From Streptosporangiaceae bacterium (GTDB taxonomy: Bacteria; Actinomycetota; Actinomycetes; Streptosporangiales; Streptosporangiaceae), in NCBI GenBank assembly GCA_030038715.1, contig JASHSO010000084.1, positions 1-5,608 of the forward strand: a DNA stretch of 5,608 nucleotides, read 5' to 3'. Of the stretch, positions 1 through 5,241 are shown piece by piece. The notes beneath the pieces were generated by a model. That model made no database searches and was not told where the DNA came from. It was given only the letters and a program-made list of their open reading frames with translations. The first letter of the stretch is position 1. Each line of letters begins with the position of its first letter. A program made the position numbers and the translations under genes.

Positions 1-1412
1 GCAACGATGAGCCCGGCAACGCCGGCCAGCGTCAGGTTGAAGCTCTCGTAGGCGCTCAGCAGGATCACCGCCAGGTAGGTGAGCGTGGCGGCGATGGCCA
101 GGCTGGAAACCGACACCACGGCCAGCGCGCGGTAGTAAGTCAGCGAGTAGACCACCACCAGCAGCAGGCCGATGGCCCCGGCGAACAGGCCGGCGGCCAG
201 CTGCGCCGAACCGAGCTGCGGCGAGACAGACGAGGTGTAGAGGTTCTGGAACGTCAGCGGAAGCTGGCCGTACTTGAGGATGTTGGCGAGCTGAGTGGCC
301 TGGGTCTGAGTGAAGGTGCCGGTGATCTGCCCGCTCGTCGAGAAAGCGCCCTGCACCTGCGGCGGCTGGCCGACGATGTTGCCGTCGAGCACGACAGCAA
401 GCAGGTCGAGCACCGACGAGGTCGCGTTGGTGCTGACCGTCGGGTAGTAGTCGGTTGCCATCTTCGTGGTCAAAGTGCCCAGTCCCTTGGCCGGACCGCC
501 CTTGACGCCGAACTGGATGACCCAGCCGGTGTCGCTGTACGCCGCGCTGGCCCCGGTCAGGTCGGTGCCGCTGATGATGGCCTTGTCGAGCGCGTACTTC
601 TCGCCGTTGTAGCAGGCGACGGTCTGCACGTCCGGCTTGTCCCACTGGGTGGGGTTGTTGCCGTAGATCTTCTCCTGCCAGTTCTTGTCAGCGCAGTTCA
701 GCTTGTCGAAGTCCTTGACCGTGGCCGGGGCTAGCAGGCTCGCCTGGCCCGTCCCGTCCGCGGTGGTCGACAGCTTGGCGCCGGCCGAGGTGCTCGCGCT
801 GGAACTCGGGCTGGCACTGGGAGACGGCGTCGCCTTGCTCGCGGCAGCCGACTTGGCAGCCGACCCCGACATCTGAGTAGCGCCCACCGCCTGCCCCGAT
901 CCAGACGTCGCGCTGGCCGAAGCTGACGGAGTGGCCGACGGCGACGGAGTGGCCGACGGCGACGGAGTGGCCGAAGCTGACGGAGTTGGCGTGCTCGACG
1001 TAGTGTTCGGCGCTATCAGCAGCACCTGGCGGAACCGGAGCAGCGCGGTGCTGCCGACCAGGTTCTCAACCTGCGTCGCGCCCTTGCCTGGCACCGAGAC
1101 CACGATCTGGTCGTTGCTCTGCTGCACCACGGTCGCGTTGTCGAGCCCGTCACCGCTGACCCGGTTGCTGATGATGTTCTTGGCCTCGGTCATCGCCGAC
1201 TGGGTCGGCGGCTTGCCGTGCGGCGTAATCGCCTTCAGGGTGATCGAGGTCCCGCTGGACAGGTCGAGCCCGAGCGCAACCTTGAAGCTCTTGTGCCAGT
1301 GCGCAGGGTTGCCGATGTTCGAGCCGAGTACGCCCAGCACCATGACCACGAGCAGGACCACGAGCGCCGCGAGCAGTCGGCCCGGCCGGGAGGTTTGGGT
1401 CGAAGGAGCCAC
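1..1412 (-). CDS. secD: SecD, protein translocase subunit (partial, C-terminus outside window)
   Basis: The first 470 codons of SecD, the RND-type partner of SecF that uses the proton gradient to help pull secreted proteins across the membrane. The start is GTG at 1412 with a modest AGATAGG Shine-Dalgarno 6 bases upstream. TM1 is at about 13-31. GLDLSSGTSITLK (48-60) matches the family block GLDLxGG except that Ser replaces the first Gly. The extracytoplasmic P1 region contains a Thr/Pro/Ser/Ala-rich insert (about 138-226), two cysteines (C240, C267) that could form a disulphide, and DGNIVGQPPQVQGAFSTSGQITG (343-365; conserved VLDG and QITG blocks). After SPQLGSAQLAAGL come TM2 (about 405-424) and TM3 (about 429-453), then LAGVAGLIV (462-470), the start of TM4, where the window cuts. 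The functional Asp region of TM4 is not visible. Such low-complexity inserts are known in actinobacterial SecD. Confidence 0.96.
   Translation of the reverse strand, partial: MAPSTQTSRPGRLLAALVVLLVVMVLGVLGSNIGNPAHWHKSFKVALGLDLSSGTSITLKAITPHGKPPTQSAMTEAKNIISNRVSGDGLDNATVVQQSNDQIVVSVPGKGATQVENLVGSTALLRFRQVLLIAPNTTSSTPTPSASATPSPSATPSPSATPSASASATSGSGQAVGATQMSGSAAKSAAASKATPSPSASPSSSASTSAGAKLSTTADGTGQASLLAPATVKDFDKLNCADKNWQEKIYGNNPTQWDKPDVQTVACYNGEKYALDKAIISGTDLTGASAAYSDTGWVIQFGVKGGPAKGLGTLTTKMATDYYPTVSTNATSSVLDLLAVVLDGNIVGQPPQVQGAFSTSGQITGTFTQTQATQLANILKYGQLPLTFQNLYTSSVSPQLGSAQLAAGLFAGAIGLLLVVVYSLTYYRALAVVSVSSLAIAATLTYLAVILLSAYESFNLTLAGVAGLIV
915..986 (-). repeat. Four 18-bp tandem repeats in the SecD insert
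   Basis: Four contiguous 18-bp units in the order A-B-B-A. The outer two (915-932, 969-986) are identical and encode TPSASA; the inner two (933-950, 951-968) are identical and encode TPSPSA. A and B differ at four bases. Further Pro/Ser/Ala-rich sequence follows in the protein without exact repetition. The array is in frame, so unit gain or loss would change the linker length by six residues without breaking SecD. Confidence 0.9.
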
Positions 1413-1450
1413 GAGTCGCCTATCTTTCGGTGTTCTGACAGAGCCCGCCG

Positions 1451-1843
1451 CTAGTTGTGCATGTCTCCACCATCGGCTGCGGATGGCGCGCTCTCATCAG
1501 TGTCAACGTAAGGAACTGTGTTCCTTACTCCATCGGGCTCGTCGTCGGGAACGACTCCCATGATGGCCCGGCGCATCATCTTGATCTGCACGTTCGGTGC
1601 GACCTCCACGATGACGTTCTGGTCGTCACCGTCGACGATGGTGCCGTAGATGCCGGACGTAGTGCGGATCCGCGAGCCGTTACCGGCCTGGCGCTGGGTC
1701 TGCATGGCCTGGCGCTGCCTGTTGCGCTGGGGCCGGATCATGAACATGTACAGCAGGACGAACAGCACAACGATGACGAGTAGCGGGGTGAGATCGCTGC
1801 TCGCGCTGCCCGAGCCTGCCTTAGCGAGAATCAGTGTCCCCAT
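1451..1843 (-). CDS. yajC: YajC, preprotein translocase accessory subunit
   Basis: A 130-residue YajC: a small single-span membrane protein that associates with SecD-SecF at the SecYEG translocon. After a short polar N-terminus, the membrane segment LTPLLVIVVLFVLLYMFMI spans about 18-36 and runs into the family hallmark IRPQRNRQR (36-44), whose positive charges set the cytoplasmic side. A small soluble domain follows, with GSRIRTTSGIYGTIV (56-70) and VAPNVQIKMMRRAI (81-94). The last 30 residues are acidic and disordered-looking. A Shine-Dalgarno sequence sets the ATG at 1843. secD starts 38 bases after the stop, so the two form one unit, probably continuing into secF. Oddity: codons for VRNTVPY (106-112) form a perfect 9-bp DNA inverted repeat and include GTA, AGG, ACA, GTT and CCT, unusual beside the G/C-ending codons elsewhere. 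Confidence 0.95.
   Translation of the reverse strand: MGTLILAKAGSGSASSDLTPLLVIVVLFVLLYMFMIRPQRNRQRQAMQTQRQAGNGSRIRTTSGIYGTIVDGDDQNVIVEVAPNVQIKMMRRAIMGVVPDDEPDGVRNTVPYVDTDESAPSAADGGDMHN
1508..1528. repeat. Perfect 9-bp inverted repeat with 3-base centre inside yajC
   Basis: Plus strand: arm GTAAGGAAC (1508-1516), centre TGT, arm GTTCCTTAC (1520-1528). The arms are exact reverse complements and distinctly A/T-richer than the surrounding DNA. It lies 54 bases before the end of the yajC stop codon and 95 bases upstream of the secD start. On the minus strand it is followed after one base by TTGACA (1506-1501), identical to the consensus -35, but no acceptable -10 lies 16-18 bases further on. It could be a protein-binding operator or an RNA hairpin in the yajC-secD message. 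I do not recognise it as a known regulator's site. Confidence 0.8.
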
Positions 1844-1852
1844 CGAGGGGCA

Positions 1853-1859
1853 TCCTTCC
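1853..1859 (-). promoter_or_regulatory. Ribosome binding site that sets the yajC start
   Basis: GGAAGGA stands 9 bases before the ATG at 1843. A TTG at 1861 is also in frame, but it overlaps this Shine-Dalgarno sequence, so the ATG is the better start. Confidence 0.75.
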
Positions 1860-1875
1860 AATGAGTTGTGCCACT

Positions 1876-1921
1876 ACGGCCGGTCGCCAGTCGGCACCGT
1901 GGCCGGGCGACCCCTGGCCGT
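1876..1921 (-). promoter_or_regulatory. Long stem-loop in the yajC 5' leader
   Basis: The predicted leader RNA can fold into one extended hairpin of three perfect stems: ACGGCC/GGCCGT (6 bp), GGTCGCC/GGCGACC (7 bp) and CGGC/GCCG (4 bp). They are separated by a 3-base bulge (AGG) on the 5' side and another (ACT) on the 3' side, with a 6-base apical loop. It lies between the promoter at 1953-1981 and the yajC ribosome binding site, ending 16 bases before GGAAGGA. There is no U-tract, so it does not look like an intrinsic terminator; a leader structure that affects RNA stability or translation is possible. No known riboswitch class is recognised. Confidence 0.5.
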
Positions 1922-1952
1922 GCCGAGATGGGCATCGTGAACCAACTGCCGC

Positions 1953-1981
1953 AGTGTAGCGGCGCATACGCCGCGCACCAA
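1953..1981 (-). promoter_or_regulatory. Sigma-70-type promoter for yajC-secD, with a dyad in its spacer
   Basis: Minus strand: -35 TTGGTG (1981-1976), a 17-base spacer, and -10 TACACT (1958-1953; fits TAnnnT). The spacing is ideal for a housekeeping sigma factor. RNA would start near 1946, giving a leader of about 100 bases before the yajC ATG. The spacer contains a perfect dyad, GCGGCG-TATG-CGCCGC (1974-1959), filling almost the whole gap between the hexamers and so placed for an operator. The promoter call is moderately strong; the operator role is inference. Confidence 0.6.
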
Positions 1982-2058
1982 CAGGCTACGGCCTAACCGG
2001 CAGTGATCGTGACCCGGCCGCGACCATACGCGACATTCCGGCGCCCGCTCTGCAGGTG

Positions 2059-2080
2059 TGCACTGCCCGGATCGAGTGCA
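2059..2080 (-). terminator. Possible weak stem-loop after ruvB
   Basis: TGCACT/AGTGCA, a 6-bp perfect inverted repeat with a 10-base loop, begins 24 bases past the ruvB stop. There is no U-tract. It is where a terminator would be useful, since a separate promoter follows, but the stem is short and I rate it low. Confidence 0.2.
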
Positions 2081-2104
2081 GGCCGGGTCCGCAGGGTCCG
2101 GGAC

Positions 2105-3181
2105 TCAGTCGAACAGCGTGACTTCGGCGTCGCGCTCGAGGTCGGCCTGGCGTGCCCAGGCCGTCTGCCGTGGCACCGGCAGTCCCAGGTGCTGCCAGGC
2201 TGCCGGCGTGGCCACCCGGCCCCTCGGGGTGCGCGCGATCAGCCCGGCCCGCACCAGGAACGGCTCGGCCACAACCTCCACGGTCTCGGCCTCCTCGCCG
2301 ACCGCCACCGCCAGCGTGGACAGCCCGACCGGCCCGCCAGCGAACCTGTGCACGAGCGCGCCCAGCACGGCCCGGTCAAGCCGGTCTAGCCCACTGGGAT
2401 CGACCTCGTACAGGTCCAGGGCCGCTTGGGCGCAGTCTCGCGTCACGATGCCGTCGCCGTGCACCTCGGCGAAGTCGCGGACCCGGCGCAGCAGCCGGTT
2501 GGCGATCCGGGGCGTACCACGGGACCGGCTGGCGATCTCCTCGGCCCCGTCGTCGCGCAGCGCGACACCGAGCAGTCCGGCGGACCTGCGGACTATCACG
2601 CCGAGTTCCCCGGGCTCGTAAAAGTCCAGGTGCGCGGTGAAGCCAAACCTGTCGCGCAGGGCAGCAGGCAGCAGCCCCGCCCTCGTGGTGGCGCCCACCA
2701 GGGTGAAGTGCGCGATGTCCAGCGGGATCGCGGTGGCCCCTGGCCCCTTCCCGATCACCACGTCGACCCGGAAGTCCTCCATCGCCAGGTAGAGCATCTC
2801 CTCGGCGGGCCGCGCGACGCGATGGATCTCGTCAATGAAGACGACCTCGCCGTCGCTGAGCGTCGACAAGATGGCCGCGAGATCCCCGGAGCGCTCGATG
2901 GCCGGCCCGCTGGTGATCCGCATCGGCGCGCCGAGCTCGGCCGCAATGATCATGGCGAGCGTGGTCTTGCCAAGCCCGGGCGGGCCAGACAGCAGCACGT
3001 GGTCGGCCGGCCGTCCGCGGCGCAACGCCCCCTCGAGTACCAGCGATAGCTGGTCGCGCACTCGCGTCTGCCCGATGAGCTCGCTGAGGCGCTTGGGGCG
3101 CAGCGCTCCCTCGGCGGCCCGGTCGTCGGCGTCCGCCAGCGAGGACACAACCTGGTCCGGCTGCCTGCCGCCCGCCGTCAT
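2105..3181 (-). CDS. ruvB: RuvB, Holliday junction branch-migration ATPase
   Basis: A 358-residue AAA+ motor protein; hexameric rings flank RuvA and pull DNA through the junction. In order: [12 protein letters not shown] (27-38); Walker [10 protein letters not shown] (66-74, K72); Walker [10 protein letters not shown] (113-121, D117/E118); the RuvB beta-hairpin region with [18 protein letters not shown] (133-150); sensor 1 GATTR (163-167); RDRFG with the arginine finger (176-180); sensor 2 GTPRIANR (222-229); and the C-terminal winged helix with [10 protein letters not shown] (282-291) and [15 protein letters not shown] (320-334). All ATPase motifs are intact. ATG overlaps the ruvA TGA (ATGA); the upstream Shine-Dalgarno is poor, which fits translational coupling. 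The N-terminal 20 residues before the conserved block are variable and probably disordered. It ends the ruvCAB unit; the next gene begins after 261 bp. Confidence 0.98.
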   Translation of the reverse strand: MTAGGRQPDQVVSSLADADDRAAEGALRPKRLSELIGQTRVRDQLSLVLEGALRRGRPADHVLLSGPPGLGKTTLAMIIAAELGAPMRITSGPAIERSGDLAAILSTLSDGEVVFIDEIHRVARPAEEMLYLAMEDFRVDVVIGKGPGATAIPLDIAHFTLVGATTRAGLLPAALRDRFGFTAHLDFYEPGELGVIVRRSAGLLGVALRDDGAEEIASRSRGTPRIANRLLRRVRDFAEVHGDGIVTRDCAQAALDLYEVDPSGLDRLDRAVLGALVHRFAGGPVGLSTLAVAVGEEAETVEVVAEPFLVRAGLIARTPRGRVATPAAWQHLGLPVPRQTAWARQADLERDAEVTLFD

Positions 3182-3801
3182 GGCCGCCCGAGCACGCGCA
3201 GCGCGGCCCGCAGCGCCACGGCCACGTCATGCTGATCACCGTCATCGGCAGCAACGAGGTCGGGCTCGACTGCCGAGATGGCCTGGTCGGCTTCCCTGGG
3301 CTGCCAGCCGAGGCTGATCAGGCCCGCCCTGACCTGGTCACGCCACGGCGCCATCCCGGCCAGCCTTGCGCCTCCGGCCACAGGCGCCTGGACCTCGGCG
3401 GGAGCGCCAAGCCGACCGGCCAGCTCCAGCACGATCCGCTGCGCGCCCTTGCGGCCGATCCCCGGCACCGCCGTCAGCGCCGCCAAGTCCTCAGCCGCCA
3501 CTGCCCGGCGCAGGGCATCGGGCGACAGCACGGCGAGCATCGCCAGCGCGAGCCGAGGCCCGACACCACTCGCGGTCTGCACCAGCTCGAAGGTGTTCCG
3601 CTCGTCGTCGGTGGCGAAGCCGTACAAAGTGAGCGCGTCCTCCCGGACGACCAGCGAGGTAGCGAGCCGGGCACGTTCGCCCAGGCACAGGCCGGCCAGC
3701 GTTCCCGGCGCGCACTGGACAAGCAGGCCGACCCCGCCGACCTCGATCACCGCGCCGTCCGGTGCAAGACCGGCCACCTCGCCGGTCAGGTGCGAAATCA
3801 C
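3178..3801 (-). CDS. ruvA: RuvA, Holliday junction-binding subunit
   Basis: A 207-residue RuvA. Tetramers bind the four-way junction and load RuvB rings for branch migration. The start chosen is the GTG at 3801: the protein then begins [20 protein letters not shown], matching the usual start of the OB-fold domain (about 1-63), and the GTG overlaps the ruvC TGA in GTGA. The acidic pin of the OB fold is E54-D55 in [12 protein letters not shown], matching E. coli Glu55/Asp56. Two helix-hairpin-helix motifs follow, TASGVGP (about 76-82) and VPGIGRK (about 112-118). A flexible Ala/Pro/Gly-rich linker (about 132-150) leads to domain III, the RuvB-binding three-helix bundle (about 152-207, with [12 protein letters not shown]). 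Length is normal. The stop overlaps the ruvB start by 4 bases. Confidence 0.96.
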   Translation of the reverse strand: MISHLTGEVAGLAPDGAVIEVGGVGLLVQCAPGTLAGLCLGERARLATSLVVREDALTLYGFATDDERNTFELVQTASGVGPRLALAMLAVLSPDALRRAVAAEDLAALTAVPGIGRKGAQRIVLELAGRLGAPAEVQAPVAGGARLAGMAPWRDQVRAGLISLGWQPREADQAISAVEPDLVAADDGDQHDVAVALRAALRVLGRP

Positions 3802-4361
3802 GACGCGCTCCCCGCGCGCCCGGCCGAAGCCAGCCGGGAGGTTGCTAGCCGGGATTGGGCCACCCAAGACTGCGCCAGCCGCTGCTGCGCCGTTCCGCGC
3901 CAGAGATGGCAGATCGCCAGTGCCAGCGCGTCGGCGCTGTCCGCGGGCCTGGGCGGGTCGGCCAGCCGCAGCAGCCGGCTGACCATCGCGGTGACCTGGG
4001 CCTTCCCCGCGCTGCCGCTGCCGGTCACGGCTGCCTTCACCTCACTCGGCGTGTGCACGCCGACTGGCACCCCGCGCCTGGCCGCGCACAGCAGCGCGAT
4101 CGCCCCCGCCTGGGCCGTACCCATCACGGTGCGCAGGTTGTGCTGGCTGAAGATCCGCTCGACGGCGACGGCATCGGGCCGGTGCGTGGCCAGCCACTCT
4201 TCCAGCTCCTGCTCAAGTACCATCAGGCGCTGCCCGACATCGTCATTGGACGGGGTCCTGACCACGTCCGTGGCCACCAGCCGGAGCTGTCGGCCAGGCT
4301 CGCCCTCGACCACGCCGAGCCCGCAGCGGGTAAGGCCAGGATCCACGCCAAGCACCCGCAT
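3798..4361 (-). CDS. ruvC: RuvC, crossover junction endodeoxyribonuclease
   Basis: A 187-residue RuvC resolvase with an RNase H-like fold. As a dimer it cuts Holliday junctions symmetrically in a metal-dependent reaction, on junctions held by RuvAB. The N-terminus [14 protein letters not shown] carries D7. E68 lies in [11 protein letters not shown], and D141 and D144 in [16 protein letters not shown], so all four acidic active-site residues (compare D7, E66, D138, D141 of E. coli) are present. The ATG start is fixed by an in-frame TGA two codons upstream; a GGGGA sequence lies 9 bases before it. The last 30 or so residues form an Arg/Ala/Ser-rich tail with near-repeats ([15 protein letters not shown]) beyond the catalytic core; such tails are variable in the family and I assign no function. 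It is the first gene of the ruvCAB unit, directly behind an SOS box, and its TGA overlaps the ruvA GTG by 4 bases. Confidence 0.97.
   Translation of the reverse strand: MRVLGVDPGLTRCGLGVVEGEPGRQLRLVATDVVRTPSNDDVGQRLMVLEQELEEWLATHRPDAVAVERIFSQHNLRTVMGTAQAGAIALLCAARRGVPVGVHTPSEVKAAVTGSGSAGKAQVTAMVSRLLRLADPPRPADSADALALAICHLWRGTAQQRLAQSWVAQSRLATSRLASAGRAGSAS
3808..3813 (-). promoter_or_regulatory. Ribosome binding site that sets the ruvA start
   Basis: GGGGAG lies 6 bases upstream of the GTG at 3801, inside the end of ruvC. It supports this GTG over a longer in-frame form, which would add 22 residues unlike any RuvA N-terminus. Confidence 0.7.
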
Positions 4362-4380
4362 TGCTCACCGTCCCCAGCTA

Positions 4381-4394
4381 CGAACACCTGTTCG
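4381..4394. promoter_or_regulatory. LexA-binding SOS box upstream of ruvC
   Basis: Minus strand reads CGAAC-AGGT-GTTCG. The two 5-base half-sites are perfect inverted copies at the 4-base spacing of the Gram-positive/actinobacterial LexA box (core GAAC-N4-GTTC; mycobacterial form TCGAAC-N4-GTTCGA). It lies 19 bases before the ruvC ATG, the position expected for repression. Known SOS control of ruv genes in E. coli and of ruvC in mycobacteria agrees with this. Inference: ruvC-ruvA-ruvB is repressed by LexA and induced by DNA damage. Confidence 0.85.
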
Positions 4395-4399
4395 GCCCG

Positions 4400-4413
4400 A
4401 CCCTACAGGTCAA
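4400..4413 (-). promoter_or_regulatory. Candidate promoter elements for ruvCAB
   Basis: On the minus strand a TTGACC hexamer (4413-4408, -35-like) is followed by TAGGGT (4405-4400), which fits the actinobacterial -10 pattern TAnnnT. The two are too close to be partners. Either TAGGGT is a -10 with no recognisable -35, which would start RNA near 4393 inside the SOS box, or TTGACC is a -35 whose poor -10 overlaps the SOS box. In both cases a bound LexA would block RNA polymerase. The exact start site is not resolved. Confidence 0.4.
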
Positions 4414-4430
4414 CGCACTGCGGGCGGAGG

Positions 4431-4460
4431 CGGCGCGCCGTCGGAGGCGAAACCGCGCCG
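4431..4460 (-). terminator. Possible stem-loop downstream of yebC (weak)
   Basis: A 7-bp perfect inverted repeat (CGGCGCG/CGCGCCG) with a 16-base loop begins about 28 bases after the yebC stop. It has no U-tract, and G/C-rich repeats of this size arise easily by chance in such DNA. It could slow or end the pdxT-yebC transcript before the ruvC promoter region, but this is only a suggestion. Confidence 0.2.
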
Positions 4461-4488
4461 GGATCCGCGGCGGGTGCCGGGTCGTCGG

Positions 4489-5241
4489 CTATCCGATCTT
4501 CTCCAGGATGTCGTCGGATACCGAGTAATTCGCGTACACGTCCTGCACGTCGTCGGAATCCTCGAGCGCCTCGATCAGGCGGAAAACCCTCTTCGCCGTA
4601 TCCTCGTCCAGTTCCACCTCGACCGAGGGCAGGAACGGCCGCTCGGCCGACTCGTAGTCGATCCCCGCCTCCTGCAGCGCCGCGCGGACCGCGACCAGGT
4701 CGCCTGGCTCGCTGATGACCTCGAACGACTCGCCCAGGTCGTTGACCTCCTCGGCGCCGGCATCCAGCACCGCGGCAAGCACGTCGTCTTCGGTCACACC
4801 GCCAGTGCGGGGCACTATCACCACACCACGCCGGGTGAACAGGTAGGAGACGGAGCCAGGGTCGGCGAGAGAGCCCCCGTTCCTGCTGAAAGCGGTCCGC
4901 ACGTCTGAGGCCGCCCTGTTGCGGTTGTCAGTCAGGCACTCCACGAGTATCGCCACGCCGCCGGGACCGTAGCCCTCGTAGGTGACCGACTCGTACGCGG
5001 CCCCCCCGGCCTCGAGCCCACCGCCGCGACGGATCGCCCTGTCGATGTTGTCGTTCGGGACCGAGTTCTTCTTGGCCTTTTGGACCGCGTCGTAGAGGGT
5101 CGGGTTGCCCGCTGGATCAGGACCGCCGCTGCGCGCGGCAACCTCGACGTTCTTGATCAGCTTGGCGAAGAGCTGGCCACGCCGGGCGTCGACCGCAGCC
5201 TTCTTGTGCTTCGTGGTTGCCCACTTGGAGTGGCCGCTCAT
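4489..5241 (-). CDS. yebC: YebC/TACO1-family regulatory or translation factor
   Basis: A full-length 250-residue YebC/TACO1-family protein. The N-terminus [19 protein letters not shown] is the family signature, followed by [16 protein letters not shown] (about 22-37), [24 protein letters not shown] (46-69), YEGYGPGG (89-96) and [15 protein letters not shown] (about 101-115). The C-terminal half is acidic, as is usual. The protein is cytoplasmic. The family was long annotated as a transcriptional regulator; more recent work on YebC and mitochondrial TACO1 supports a ribosome-associated role in relieving stalls at polyproline stretches. Which role applies here cannot be read from sequence. The ATG start overlaps the pdxT stop by one base, and a GAGGG sequence lies 7 bases upstream. 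yebC next to ruvC is a very common bacterial arrangement, but the SOS box in the following gap suggests that ruvCAB also has its own promoter. Confidence 0.96.
   Translation of the reverse strand: MSGHSKWATTKHKKAAVDARRGQLFAKLIKNVEVAARSGGPDPAGNPTLYDAVQKAKKNSVPNDNIDRAIRRGGGLEAGGAAYESVTYEGYGPGGVAILVECLTDNRNRAASDVRTAFSRNGGSLADPGSVSYLFTRRGVVIVPRTGGVTEDDVLAAVLDAGAEEVNDLGESFEVISEPGDLVAVRAALQEAGIDYESAERPFLPSVEVELDEDTAKRVFRLIEALEDSDDVQDVYANYSVSDDILEKIG

Noticed and set aside
1501..1506. Internal secD promoter from the TTGACA on the minus strand
   Set aside because: No TAnnnT-like -10 occurs 16-18 bases downstream, so a full promoter cannot be supported.
1508..1528. Reading the yajC palindrome as a second LexA box
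   Set aside because: It contains GAAC and GTTC, but with 3 bases between them instead of the required 4, and it lies inside a gene not expected in the SOS response.
931..1563. Plus-strand 210-codon frame beginning with a Gly-Asp-Gly-Val-Ala repeat
   Set aside because: It is the antisense shadow of the SecD Thr/Pro/Ser repeat and the end of yajC; both sense genes are well supported.
1844..1861. Longer YajC starting at TTG 1861
   Set aside because: The six extra residues are encoded by the Shine-Dalgarno region itself; the ATG at 1843 has a properly spaced GGAAGGA.
1831..1935. An ApdA/SecM-like arrest peptide controlling secD
   Set aside because: Arrest peptides of the Sec monitoring kind need an export signal or membrane segment and a stalling motif such as RAPP. 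The only leader frame has neither, so I kept it only as a weak possible upstream ORF.
3802..3867. Longer RuvA with 22 extra N-terminal residues
   Set aside because: The extra residues lie inside the ruvC tail and do not match RuvA; the GTG at 3801 has a good Shine-Dalgarno and the same 4-base overlap style as ruvA-ruvB.
3229..4908. A 559-codon open frame on the plus strand across ruvA, ruvC and yebC
   Set aside because: It is antisense to three genes with full family motifs. Long stop-free antisense frames are expected in high-GC actinobacterial DNA, and its product has no recognisable domain.
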